From: Isoetes taiwanensis
Taxonomy: Eukaryota > Streptophyta > Lycopodiopsida > Isoetales > Isoetaceae
Direction of reading: 5' to 3'
Length of the DNA: 64,000 nucleotides
NCBI GenBank assembly: GCA_021234155.1
Contig: JAJEKV010000005.1
Span: forward strand, 18,894,089 to 18,958,088
Each line of letters starts with the position of its first letter. Positions within the stretch are counted from its first letter, which is position 1. Below are positions 53,507 through 64,000 of this stretch, in pieces. The notes below the pieces were generated by a model. It saw only the letters and a list, made by a program, of their open reading frames with translations. It was not told where the DNA came from and ran no database searches. A program made the translations under genes and the position numbers.

Positions 53507-54912
53507 ATGGCTGCCGCCGCCGACCTTGCTGCCTGGTACCTTGATGGAGAGAAATGGGATCCACAGGTTCCCTTCGACCTGCTGCAGCCTTTGCTATGCC
53601 AACGCGTAGATCTCCTTGCCAATATGCAGCGGCATCCGGACTACGCCGGATTCCTTGACTTTTACATGGAGGAAATGCTTCCTCTGTGTATTCCTCTGGG
53701 GGATCCTCCCCACTTGTATTTGGAGCGGGAGATAGTTCGGCAGATGCTAGGCGGGGACACACATGCTTATGACGTCTTGAAGGGGAAACTCCGATGGGGT
53801 AAACACCTACCAGTGGTCCAAAGATCGGGGCAGAGATGTCGGAAGCTACTTTCGCTCTAGCCATCCTCATGGACCAATACGTTGAGGATGAAACCTTGCC
53901 GGCAGAGAAGGGCAAGCTGTCAGAATCCTCCGAGGAGGGGGGTGACGAGCATATAGGGATGGGCGACTTTGCCCGTTAGAAAGAGCTAGCAGAGGAGCTA
54001 CCACCGCGCCGTGACCAATCGATAGGCTTGTCAGGGTTAGACGGCCTTCCAGTTATTTATCACCGGGGCGGGGAATACCTTCTCTTGGATGATATTATCC
54101 GGGCGTATCACGTGGTGGCGGATTTAGGCGCCAAGCGCAAAGACCATGTACTTTTACGAGCTTGCGGAGTATTGTATGGATGATTTCATCGACTTCACTT
54201 CTACCGAAGCTTCCGAGGAGGTGCCCAGCTCCTTCGGTTCCGTCGAGGAGACTCTAGAGCCGGCGGAGACTCTATTACGTCTTAGTGACCGTGATGCGAG
54301 GGGAACCAGCCGCGAACCGCACCAGATGCCTTCCGCGGCTATGGGACCTCACGCCCCAAACATTAATATGGTGGAAGTTCCCTCAGGACTCGGATGATGA
54401 GGGTGAAGATTTATACCATAACCCCTGCGCACAAGAAGGAGGAGCAAGGGGAGCTCAAGGAGGAAGAAGTCCCCATGGACTGGATAAAGAAGTGGCAAAG
54501 ATTCGAGACTTCGCAAGGGAAAGTGCTGGGTAACCATCTTACCCGTTTCTTTTTGTCGGCCTTCAAATACGGGCAAGTCCTCTTCATAGCCCGGGATTTA
54601 GGGCCAGAGGCTGAAGCTTCATGGTGGGCCCTCCGTGCACTTTCTACACTGGCCGGCCACAAGAAGCTTCCCTATCGTACGTTTACGTATGTACTCGTAC
54701 GACGGGATCTTGCCCTTACGGCCTTGGGCCAGGATATTGCGCCTTGGATGGGCATGAAGCTCCTCACGGCAGCCCCATTGGCCGTTGCCTATCCACCGGA
54801 GGTTGCATCTGTTGCGGCGGCCACAGTGGACCCTGGGGTAGCTCTGCTGCGACACCGACCGCCTCCACCACCTCCTAGGGCTAAGGATAAAGAGGCAGGG
54901 CCTAGTTCCTGA
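53507..54912 (+). pseudogene. ORF-B (element 2), unknown protein, frameshifted
   Basis: Starts MAAAADLAAWYLDGEKWDPQ. The first frame runs to 53860. The reading then continues in other frames through an acidic stretch (SESSEEGGDEHIGMGDF), VIYHRGGEYLLLDDII, and a C-terminal frame 54394-54912 with WIKKWQRFETSQGKVLGNHL, TRFFLSAFKYGQVLFIARDL, LPYRTFTYVLVRRDLALTAL and a Pro-rich tail (RPPPPPPRAKDKEAGPSS). It aligns block by block with the element 1 protein. There are at least two frameshifts and one stop (near 53978). About 470 residues if intact. Confidence 0.8.
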
Positions 54913-55110
54913 ACTAAGGGTGCTATATAAATTTTGTTATATATATATATATATATACACATGTATTTATGAGATTTTGGATTGGCAATTGTTTAAACCA
55001 TATTGAAAAATGGTGTACCTTATCTACTTATTAAATACAAAGTTTTCTTGATGAGTATAACTAAATTGTTCTTTTTATGACATCCTCTTCAAAAGTATTA
55101 AAACTTTAGA
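54913..55110. other. AT-rich spacer with AT microsatellite
   Basis: An (AT)n run at about 54938-54957. It may hold the ORF-B terminator. Confidence 0.5.
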
Positions 55111-55117
55111 ATATAAT

Positions 55118-55580
55118 GGAATTACAAAATGTTCCAACTATGTTGCAGAGGAAAACATTTGGGAGTATGAGGAAAGAATCACCGATATGGTTAGGAGGGA
55201 CGATCCCGGACCACCGGATCAAGACTATGGCCAGAGATATGGTGAATATCCAGAGTGGGAGGAAGGCGTTGACATCGAACCACCGCCACCAGGAGAACCC
55301 TACGACCCCGATAAAGGGCTGGAGATAGTTAACATCCTCGGGGATCGAGCTTTTGAGGATCGAAGATGACCGTGGTCGTACACGGGACCTTGGAATATGA
55401 CCCGCCCGCGAAGCCTTCGAGGGGCCAACGACCATCTTTGGCAACTCTTTTATGCGATGCGAAGGCTCTTTAACCTTCTGATTATCAGCCCAACATGGGA
55501 GTACCAAGCAATCATTGTCCAAGCCTGGGCACGCTATAAACTTCGTCCGAAGCCATGCGCGGAGAGTACCTTACTGTGAT
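55118..55580 (+). pseudogene. ORF-C (element 2), unknown acidic/proline-rich protein
   Basis: Frames read EERITDMVRRDDPGPPDQDY, GQRYGEYPEWEEGVDIEPPP, GEPYDPDKGLEIVNILGD, then in another frame LRGANDHLWQLFYAMRRLFN and LLIISPTWEYQAIIVQAWAR. Composition suggests coding, but no domain or counterpart in element 1 was found. It may be an exon-like extension of gag or a third accessory gene. Confidence 0.4.
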
Positions 55581-55837
55581 CCTGTACTTCTCGCCAACCC
55601 CTAGGCTTGGTCTCTTACGTTATGTTTTCTTTTTGTTGTTAATTCTTGTGCGGATAGAATTTTAAGAGTTTCCATCATGTATCATACCTACTTTCGTCTT
55701 AACCCATGTACCAATATACTTGTTTTGTACTCGACTTCAATGAAATAAAAACATTGTTTTCTGTTTGTATATTCTTTTGATCTCAATTATTTTAAAAGGG
55801 ATTATACATTAGTATAAATCTGCTTATATATTCATGA
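55581..55837. other. Spacer before gag
   Basis: AT-rich, with aataaa at 55744-55749, a possible poly-A site for ORF-C. Otherwise featureless. Confidence 0.4.
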
Positions 55838-56970
55838 ATGCTCCCTATAGACGGTGTACGTAACGCCGCTTGGCAAACACCCTCCAACGCCAGTAGGCTC
55901 ACCCCTGAACAGGAATTGATGTTAATGAAAAGGCAACTCGGTGAGTTACAGGCTTATGTGTTGCATACCAATCCATCGCCACATACTCGGGAGGGACGGA
56001 CCCGGAATTACCTCCCGACCATTGAGTCCACCGCACAACAGACCATCTCCTCCCGAGCTAGCCACGCACTGCACAAAGGAGGACTCATGCTAAGCGTCAT
56101 CGAAGTTCCTCTAAGGATAGCGCCGCTTCCTCACATTCAACCACTTCGGCTTCTTCCGGATCCTCGCTATCAGACAATGACCATTCAAGGCGTAAGGATA
56201 AGGAGTACCGGAAAACCGTTGATACAGCCATCACTAGTATATGGAAAAACCGGAAGTTGGCTCAGTTTGATGGGAAATCCAGAGGAGGCTTGAATGCGGA
56301 ATCTTGGTTGGACGAAATGAAGGAATTGGGGGAAGTCCTATGGAATGACAGAGAAAGATACAGGGAAGGTCGCCACCACGAACCTTACCGGAGTCGCCGT
56401 ATTTGGTGGAAGGGTTACGCTGAGCTAAGCACACGGACGGGGAGCGGATGCAAGTTCAAGAAGTTCGCTAAGGCTTTTAAATCGCATTACGTGCCTCAAT
56501 GCGCACAAATGCCAACAGATTCAGACCTTCTAGGTTGGAGTTGAAGGGCATGTCGGTGCAGGCCTACACCGGCGAATTCATGCGTTTGAGGTTGTATGTA
56601 CCAGGAATGAATGAGAAAAAGGCGTAGAGGGCTACATTGAAGGGTTGGCCCCATCCATTAAACGTATGGTCAAGGCCATAGACCCAAAATCGATGCTTGG
56701 CGGAAGCTAAGGCATTAAGCCTTGAGGAAGACACGCCAAAGAACCAAGATCTGCGACCTGCTCCTTACTTTCAGACCACGGGCCGCCCACACCTTACAAA
56801 CCCCCGATTTCGCCAAGTCGGGGCCCTCTCAAAGACAATTCTTATGGCCGCCCGAGGGGAGAAGAAAGTAAGCCTTTAGCACGCCCGGATAAGCGAGAAC
56901 AATGCGGGTAAGGAAGTTCGGGGCCTCTTACGGTCCATTCCTAAAGAGGCGGAGAACAGCTCCGGCCGGG
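55838..56970 (+). pseudogene. Gypsy element 2 gag
   Basis: LTPEQELMLMKRQLGELQAY, then LAQFDGKSRGGLNAESWLDE, MKELGE, IWWKGYAELS, FKKFAKAFKSHYVPQ, and LKGMSVQAYTGEFMRLRLYV, in several frames. Same blocks as element 1 gag. At least three frameshifts. Confidence 0.88.
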
Positions 56971-57800
56971 ATAAGGCATGCTACGGTGCATGAGGGCTGG
57001 ACACTTCATGCGTAATTGTCCGTGCGTCCACGCTAGACGCTTCGGTGGCCATGGCCGACGCTGGATTGGGAAGATTTGGAGTCCAATCTTCTTTGCGGAG
57101 GACGAGGCTCCGAAAGTACATTCATGGTGCGTCTCATATTCTTGCCGCTATAGAAACGAGCTTGCGCTGAAAGTCACCTTCGTTATATCTACAATAGGCC
57201 AAGTAGGCGGTAAGCCCTTCATAATTTTGATGGACCACGGGTAGTACGCATAATTTTGCTTCTCCTAGAATGGCCAGTCTGCTGCGGTGGAAGCGTTGAG
57301 ATCGACCTAAGCCCGGTCACATTAGCTAGCGGTAAGATCGGACACACTAATGGCGCCGTATTAACCTTAAGATGCGGTTGCGGGTGCACCGGTTGCCTTG
57401 GGTGCCGAGTTAATGGACATTGGCAAATATGATCTTATTGTGGGAATGGAGTTTTTAAGCGTCTGCGCGGGGGCCCACATAGGCTGCGAAAAGAGGAGGT
57501 CACCTTCAACGCCGCTAATGGAGCACGTGTGGCGATAAAAGGTGATTCATTACACTCCGCCATGCAATCAATGTCGATAAAGCAGCTAGGAAAAGCTATG
57601 CGAGGAATGAACTCCTTTGCCTCATTAAACTTGCTTCCATTGAGTCGGACTCCAAGCGGCGACAAGTAATCGGCTTTACCATCGGACATTGCTACCCTTC
57701 TTGAGAATTTAGCGATCTCTTTCCGGATGAGATCCACAAGCTTCCTCCTTTCGAGGAGGGGTGGAATGTGAGATAACTCTTGAACCGGTACTAAGCCTAC
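56971..57800 (+). pseudogene. Element 2 zinc knuckle and protease region
   Basis: Knuckle remnant CMRAGHFMRNCPC near 56985 (the first Cys pair is damaged). Protease PFIILMD followed, after a shift, by GSTHNFASPRMAS-type text (57215-57280), then YDLIVGMEFLS near 57430. Heavily frameshifted. Confidence 0.8.
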
Positions 57801-58400
57801 CGGCAAAGCCCCGTCATAGAATGAGTCCTCCGGAGTTAGCGAGCTTAAAAAGCGACTACAAGAGTTCTTGAATTTGGGGTTTATTAGGCCCGGTGTTTCA
57901 CCATTTGGCTCCTATTCTTTTTGTCAAGAAGAAAGATGGCTCCTTAAGGATGTGTATTGGTTATAGGCAACTCAATAAGCATACCATCAAGAATCGCTAT
58001 GCTTTGCCTAGGGCGGATGATCTTATGGACCCGGTTGCAAGGAGCAAAATATTTCTCAAAGATTGATTTGCTCCGGGTACCATCGAGATAAGGATTAAGG
58101 AAGAGGACATCCATAAGTCGCTTTTCGTACCAGATATGGGCATTATGAATTCTTGTCATGCCTTTTGGATTGACCAATGCCCTACCAGCGTTTATGCGGT
58201 TGATGAATGACATCTTCCGCCAATACTTGGATGACTTTGTTGTCATTTTCTTTGATGACATTCTCATCTATAGTAAAACCTTGCAGACAACATGAACAAC
58301 ATCTTGATTAGCTTTGCAAAAGCTAAGGCGCCATCGACTTTTGCCAAGTTCTCTAAATGCAAGTTCGCCACTCCAAGGGTAGACTATTTGGGGCATATTA
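57801..58400 (+). pseudogene. Element 2 reverse transcriptase
   Basis: RT motifs in shifting frames: [93 protein letters not shown]. Frequent 1-2 base indels (57895, 58035, 58070, 58160, 58285), many next to CG. Confidence 0.88.
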
Positions 58401-59760
58401 TTTCACTTGAAGGAATTGCTACTGAGACCAGCTAAGATAGAAGCAGTAAAGGATTGGCCCATTCCAGCTAATGTTTCAGAGGTCCGGAGTTTCTTGGGAC
58501 TCGCAGGATATTATCGGAAATTTGTTAAGGATTTTGCAACAATTGCCGCACCTCTTACTAATCTCACAAGGCATGAGAAAGTAAAGGATTGGATGGAACA
58601 TTGGAAAACAAAAGTCCAAGTCGGCTTCCAGAAGCTCAAGGATGCCTTAACATCTGCACCAGTCCTTACCTTGCCTGATCACGAAAAGGATAAAAGTAGC
58701 CACCCCAAGCGCTAGTAAAATAGCTACTGGTGGAGTTCTAATGCAGGAGGGGAGAGTTGTTGCTTACGATTCAAAGAAGATGAATGATGCAGAGCAGCGA
58801 TATCCTACCCATGATCAGGAGTTACTGGCAGTTGTACGTGCTCTCCGTATTTGGAGACACTACCTTCTTGGTAGAAGATTTCAGCTGGATACGGATCATC
58901 AAAGTCTTCGCTACCTATCCACCCAGCCAAATCTGAATCTCCGTCAGCGAAGATGGATGGAATTCCTCGAGGAATATGACTTCGAGATTGTATATAAACC
59001 AGGGAAGCACAATGTGGTTGCGGATGCTTTGTCACGTCATCCCTTCATAACCCGGACCCATTGTAATGCCATTTCCACACTCACCAGCGAGTTTGGGAAG
59101 CAAATAGAACAAACCTTGGCCACAGATCCCGAATTCTGTAATATTTGGGAAAGTTTGGGTAAGGAAGCCCGTACCGATAGAGAACGTGAAGCATTCCGTT
59201 CATATAAGAAGGAGGGCAATTTATTATATTACAAAGATAAGTTGTGTGTTCCAGCGACTTCAGGGGTGCGAAAGCTGATTCTCCATGATACACACAACAG
59301 CCCTATAGCAGGACATGCGGGTTTTATGAAAACTTATTTTAAGATCCGCTCCAGCTATTTTTGGCCTTCCATGAAGAAGGATATTGCTAGGTACATCAAA
59401 CAGTGTCAGGTTTGTCAACAAACCAAGGCTGAGCAATTAAGAGTTCCCGGGGAGTTGCAACCTTTGGATGTGCCCAACGCCAAGTGGGAAGTCATAACCA
59501 TGGATTTCATTGTGGGGCTTCCACGTACTCTCCGTGGGTATGATGCCTTAATGGTCGTGGTCGACAAACTATCAAAGATGGCTCACTTCCTGCCATGTCG
59601 CACCACGGACACCGCCTTCGACACCGCCTTGCTCTTTGCAAAGGAAATTTTCAGGTTGCACGGGATGCCGAGAGTAATTGTATCGGATAGGGATCCTAAG
59701 TTTGTCGGTGCGCATTGCGGAAGGATTTCTTCGCCACCATCCGGACCAAGCTTGCCATGA
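58401..59760 (+). pseudogene. Element 2 RT tail, RNase H and integrase core
   Basis: 58407-58715: [30 protein letters not shown]; 58741-59760 (339 codons): VVAYDSKKMNDAEQRYPTHD, FQLDTDHQSLRYL, VVADALSRHP, HHCC (HDTHNSPIAGH ... CQVCQQTK), WEVITMDFIVGLP, VIVSDRDPKF. The integrase Glu region (STTYHPRPDGQS) is shifted at 59710-59800. One shift between the two frames destroys the RNase H TDAS motif (58690-58740). Confidence 0.92.
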
Positions 59761-60737
59761 GTACGACCTACCATCCTCGACCGGATGGTCAAAGCGTAGG
59801 CGTGTCAATCGTATTATCGAAGATATGCTAAGAAGCTATGTATGGAGTAAAAGTCACAATGGGCGGATTATATTTACTTGGTGGAATTAGCCTACAGCGA
59901 TTACAAAGCGAGGAGTCTTCTAGAATGTCTCCTTTCATGATAAATTATGGCTATCAATGTCTTACTCCGGACACATGGCATAATCCTGTTTCTAAAGTGG
60001 AGTCTCTCAACAACTCCTTTTAGAAATGCGAGGCCTTGGTGGAAGAAGTTGGGGGTTACTTATTGGGCGCACCCGGTCGTCGGAAAAGAGTCTAGCGGAT
60101 AAGCACCGAACCCCACAGAATCTTCAGTGGGTGAGTCGGTTTGGCTTAAGATCAAAGTAAAACAAGCCAAGCTTAAAATTGGTAAGCTGTAAGAAGTTGG
60201 CACCCGGATGGGCTGGGCCGTTCATGATTCTTGAGCGCGTGGGAGAACGGGGCATATCGCTTGAACTTGCCACCCCGCTTGAAGATCCACAAGGTCTTTC
60301 ACGTGAGTCTTCTGAAGCAACACACCCCTGATCCAGAGGAGGTTTTGGATACCCCTACCCTCCTAGAAATGAGTGAAGAGCAGCTGGAAATAGTGCCCGA
60401 AGCTCTTCTTGATCGAGCTTACAAACAGACCAGAAGGACTCAAATGTTGCAATACTTGGTCAAGTGGAAGCACTTACCAGTTGAAGATGCTACCTGGGTG
60501 ATGAAGATAGACCTTGAGAAGCACTATCCGGACTTCATGCGGGAATCTCAAGGCCGCACCATCAACGATGCTATCAACCCCGCTCCCGGCGGTAAGCTTG
60601 AAGGCTTGATTGACCGAGAATCATGTTTTAGAGGGGTAGACGCATCGTATATGATAGTAATAACCGATGATGAGATCACCTTCGTGTTCTCTAGGACGTG
60701 GTGTATTGTTGATGTTGACATGACCGCGAATTGCTAG
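59761..60737 (+). pseudogene. Element 2 integrase end and chromodomain
   Basis: SRMSPFMINYGYQCLTPDTW, HNPVSKVE, then GPY/F-like text, HKVFHVSLLKQHTPDPEEVL (60231 on) and the chromodomain (MLQYLVKWKHLPVEDATWVM, DLEKHYPDFM). About 60 residues beyond the chromodomain extend to 60737 (ITDDEITFVFSRTWC). Frameshifts near 59990, 60090 and 60200. Confidence 0.9.
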
Positions 60738-61262
60738 GAAGGCATCTAGTAAATAGACTGCGTTCATTCCGGCTATACGAGGAACTGAACCATTCCTCAT
60801 GCCACAATGAATTGCAAGCCGTACACATGATAGATTCCCTTCTAGATACTTTTTCTTTTATTTGTAGGGGGTGGTCCCTTCAACCACAACTTAATCATAT
60901 TATTAACCTACGGGTATATGGTTGTGTGCAGGCCAATGAACAAGTCGTCACCTGCCTTGTATAGAGGGTTGCTGATGACCCAACTTGTCCCGTATTGGTT
61001 TTGTCTACATGTATGAATTTTGTTGTCAGAATGTTTTAAATCGGACTCCGGTCCTAAACTCCTTTGATCATAAGTTTGTATCGAGCACCCTGGTGCTTGT
61101 ACTTTGATATTTTAACTTCAATGTATTACTGTCCAAATTACTATAATCTCAACGTATTAATGTTATATTCTTAACTTCATTCTCTAATTCAGTGCTTTAC
61201 GTATATGTATTCAATTAGCTAACCCTAATCTTTGAGGACGGCATTATTTTTAGGAGGGAGAA
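60738..61262 (+). other. 3' UTR and purine tract of gypsy element 2
   Basis: AT-rich, no ORF. Ends with the purine tract AGGAGGGAGAA (61252-61262) abutting the 3' LTR. Confidence 0.8.
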
Positions 61263-62877
61263 TGTGACGTTCCACGTATTTATACGGTCTACTATACGGG
61301 ACACGTACAAATACAAGCACGTCACTCCCTAAAGGTACGCTACCATGGGGGTATGGGAACTTAATTGCAACCTAGGGGGTTACCTTACAAAGGATTAAAT
61401 TAGCTATGCTAATTTAACACATTAATAATAATAACCTATAACCTAGGAAATTAGGATAATTACCAATTGGGAAGGCGCCACCTGCCCCAATCGATTGGGC
61501 AGCATGGGGGTTGCCAAGTTTGGATGCCAACTTGACCCCTATCCCTGGGATTGACTCCTGAAGATCGACCAAGGAAGGCCAGGAGCTGAGTGCCATCAAC
61601 CGCCTGCAGAGAACCACCATACCCGGTCGCCCTGTGGAAGCCACATTTGAATCTTCAACCGCCGAGGAGATGGAGGCGCCCATGGGAATGAGTCCAGCCG
61701 AACTCGGGTAGGTGGCTATGTGAATTCTAGATAACGCGTGATTATGTCCGTTTTCTGTTGTTCTCTTTGTAATTCAATCATAGAAACTAACCCTTGTTTG
61801 TACAAGCAAGTACTCTTTATATTCAATTATGGTTTCTACTACGAAAGGATGGATTGTTAGCTCTTTGTTTAGTCGACTCTGCGAAGCGGGGGATTAAGGG
61901 GGTAGAGACCTCTCTGAAGGTGTATTGTAGTATGCTCCTAGATAGCGCCCTGTAGAGTCCCATTAATTGCGGCCTGTGCACAAGAACCCACCGGGTCCTA
62001 GATGCTATGGTCTGGCTTAGCACCAGACAAGGAACACAGTGGTGACATGAGGGGTGGGGTCTTGCATGAGCATACAAGGCTCCTGAGACTCCTACAGTGG
62101 GCTAGGCGATGGATAGGTCACGAGGGCGGGTATGGGTCTGACACTCCCTGGGTGGGAAGGTGTGATCCGTATGGAGCACCTTGCACTTTGAGTAGATTTA
62201 GGGTGAGTAAGTTGGGTACGGATGCGGGGGTCGCTGATGCGGCACGTATTCTCTAGCTCACCCATGGAACCACTGTGATTACGGAAGGGACGGCTTCCAG
62301 GCACGCCTCCTCATCGGACCGAAGCGCCATGAAACACGGGGTAGGCTGGAGGGTGATGCCCTGAGTTTGCGTCTCCGGAAGGCTATAGCAAAGCCATAGC
62401 ATGAATTGACCCATCTGCAAAGTGTGCACAGGAGGGGCGGATGGAGTGGACAACCCTAGCCAATGTTCTATGCCAGCCAACGCCATGCCAAGACTCGGTC
62501 TGCTGATCTCTTGAGGCCCAGCCGTCAGTCGATCCCCACGGGAGTCTGAGCCGGGGTAGAACCTGGGGTTTGGGTGTTTTCTTAGGATTAGATGCATATT
62601 CTATGCCGTTGGTATTTTGGATGGATGCGCCACCCTTCGTGGTGGTTATTTATGTATATTCGTGCAGTGTGCTAACCCTTGTATTCATGCTTCCGCGACG
62701 TAGGAGTCCCATTGAAGGCGTGGGCCGAATGACCCCTTCGTGTCCTTCTTCGGGCCTCATTTCATAGATGGCCCGAAATAGACGGAGGGCCCTGCTCATG
62801 GTGAGATGATCGCCATGGGAGGGGAAAGTCCCCGTATGTATACGTCCGAGGGTCATTATATATTACGGGGCGTCACA
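61263..62877 (+). repeat. 3' LTR of gypsy element 2
   Basis: About 1615 bp, TGTGACGTTCC...GGGGCGTCACA, followed by TSD ATCTC. Confidence 0.95.
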
Positions 62878-64000
62878 ATCTCTCCCACTACAACTATGCT
62901 CATCCTCGAGCATCACAGACCAAGTCATGACCTACCGTCCAACGGTATTCCGGGTCATACTTGCCCCATGGAGACTCGAACTCGAGCCCTGCTCTGATAC
63001 CAAACATAACGTTCCTAACCGACATGTCCTCAACCAACTGGACAAAACCGTCTAAACGTTTATGAGTAGTTGCTTCTACTCATTTATGCTGGTGTCTCGG
63101 GAACGCCCCACAGGCACATTCAAGGATCGAATACTTGAGCGTAGGATATGTCCTCAACCAACTGGGCAAAACCATCTAGACGTTTATGAGTAGTTGCTTC
63201 TACTCATTTGTGCCAGTGTCTCGGACTCGAGCCCTGCTCTGATACCAAACATAACGTTCCTAACCGACATGTCCTCAACCAACTGGACAAAACCGTCTAA
63301 ACGTTTATGAGTAGTTGCTTCTACTCATTTATGCTGGTGTCTCGGGAACGCCCCACAGGCACATTCAAGGATCGAATACTTTGAGCGTAGGATATGTCCT
63401 CAAGCAACTGGGCAAAACCGTCTAGATGTTTATGAGTAGTTGCTTCTACTCATTTGTGCCAGTGTCTCGGGAACGCCCCACAGGCACATTCAAGGATCGA
63501 ATACTCGAGCGGTCTCTCCCACTAGAACTATGCCCGCCCTCGAAAGCACCACAAGGCTTAACGGTATACCATCGGACCGGTAGTTACCAAGGTTACCAAG
63601 GCACCAATGGAGACTCGAACTTCGAGACACCGCTTTGATACCAAATGTAACGTTCCTAACCGACATGCCTTAACCAACTGGGCAAAACCGTCTAGACGTA
63701 TGAGTATTCGCTTCTACCCATTTATGCCAGTGTCTCAGGAACGCGACACCTAGATCTACTCGAGCGGTCTCCATGGGTTTGTTACAATCTCTCCCATTAG
63801 AACTATGCTTGTCCTCAAGCATCACAAACCATAGACCACGACCAAGTCATGACCTACCGTCTAACGGTATTCTAGGTCATACTTGCCCCATGGAGACTCA
63901 AACTCGAGCCTTACTCTGATACCAAATGTAACGTTCCTAACCGACATGCCCTTAACCAATTGGACAAAATCGTCTAGACGTTTATGAGTATCGGGAATGC
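62878..64000 (-). mobile_element. Tandem TRIM array, right part
   Basis: Continuation of the array at 48258-49718 beyond element 2. Primer-site signatures (plus-strand gctctgatacca or one-base variants) at about 62990, 63237, 63633 and 63914. One clear LTR unit is 63646-63786 (141 bp, TGTAACGTTCC...TTTGTTACA), followed by about 140 bp of internal DNA. Several units are internally duplicated (gtcctcaaccaactgg blocks). Runs past the window edge. Confidence 0.8.

Larger units (their letters stand above)
49719..62877 (+). mobile_element. Gypsy element 2: near-complete chromovirus with histone H3 gene
   Basis: 13.16 kb with both LTRs (49719-51340 and 61263-62877), a tRNA-iMet primer site, a purine tract and a perfect 5-bp TSD (ATCTC). 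Gene order: ORF-A with H3 fold, ORF-B, ORF-C, gag, protease, RT, RNase H, integrase, chromodomain. Same family as element 1. Coding regions carry many one- to few-base indels. Confidence 0.95.

Noticed and set aside
48540-63930. tRNA genes suggested by gttcgagtctc next to tggtatcagagc
   Set aside because: No cloverleaf can be formed. The motif is a primer-binding site complementary to tRNA-iMet next to a TRIM LTR end.

Overview
This is plant nuclear DNA made almost entirely of transposable elements. There are no bacterial operons, Shine-Dalgarno sites or rRNA/tRNA genes. What is present is tRNA-primed LTR retrotransposons (Ty1/copia and chromodomain Ty3/gypsy), TRIMs, LINE 3' ends, a DIRS-like tyrosine-recombinase retroelement, a DUF7869-like transposase-type gene and AT-rich spacers with plant-type splice sites. 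The mix of DIRS and DUF7869-like genes suggests a non-angiosperm land plant such as a fern or lycophyte. That is an inference; nothing here fixes the species.

Layout. 1-1.8 kb: degraded DUF7869-like gene (minus). 2.4-7.4 kb: low-copy-looking DNA with a divergent pair of candidate spliced genes, one with a ParB/DGQHR-like motif, and two clusters of a perfect 22-bp palindrome. 7.4-9.6 kb: copia fragment. 9.6-28.4 kb: a four-level nest. An old minus-strand gag-like sequence (9589-10391, 26222-26315, 27913-28440) was hit by a small copia-type/TRIM element (10392-26216, TSD CTTTA). That was hit by gypsy element 1 (10709-25727, minus), which was hit by a non-autonomous LTR element (19042-23656, TSD TCGAC). 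A solo LTR of the gypsy family (26316-27907, TSD TCTAC) lies beside the nest. 30-36 kb: a retroposed insertion, LINE pieces and a foldback MITE. 38-40.4 kb: copia gag/protease interrupted by a gypsy RT fragment. 40.4-44.3 kb: DIRS-like element (minus). 45-48 kb: AT-rich DNA and a copia fragment. 48.3-64 kb: a tandem TRIM array into which gypsy element 2 (49719-62877, plus, TSD ATCTC, both LTRs present) inserted.

Main discovery: gypsy elements 1 and 2 belong to one LTR family and carry, between the 5' LTR side and gag, a module not known to me from Ty3/gypsy elements. ORF-A ends in a complete histone H3 fold, and ORF-B is a separate protein of about 500 residues. Element 2's H3 domain resembles replicative H3; element 1's has CENH3-like wording (REIRHFQ, LLIP, VTLMRKD). 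ORF-B appears to have its own TATA promoter, and in element 1 two hairpin repeats lie between ORF-A and ORF-B. Because element 2 is bounded by both LTRs and a target-site duplication, the H3 gene belongs to the element. The pol genes of both copies are broken by many small frameshifts, some of which, in element 2, may be assembly errors.
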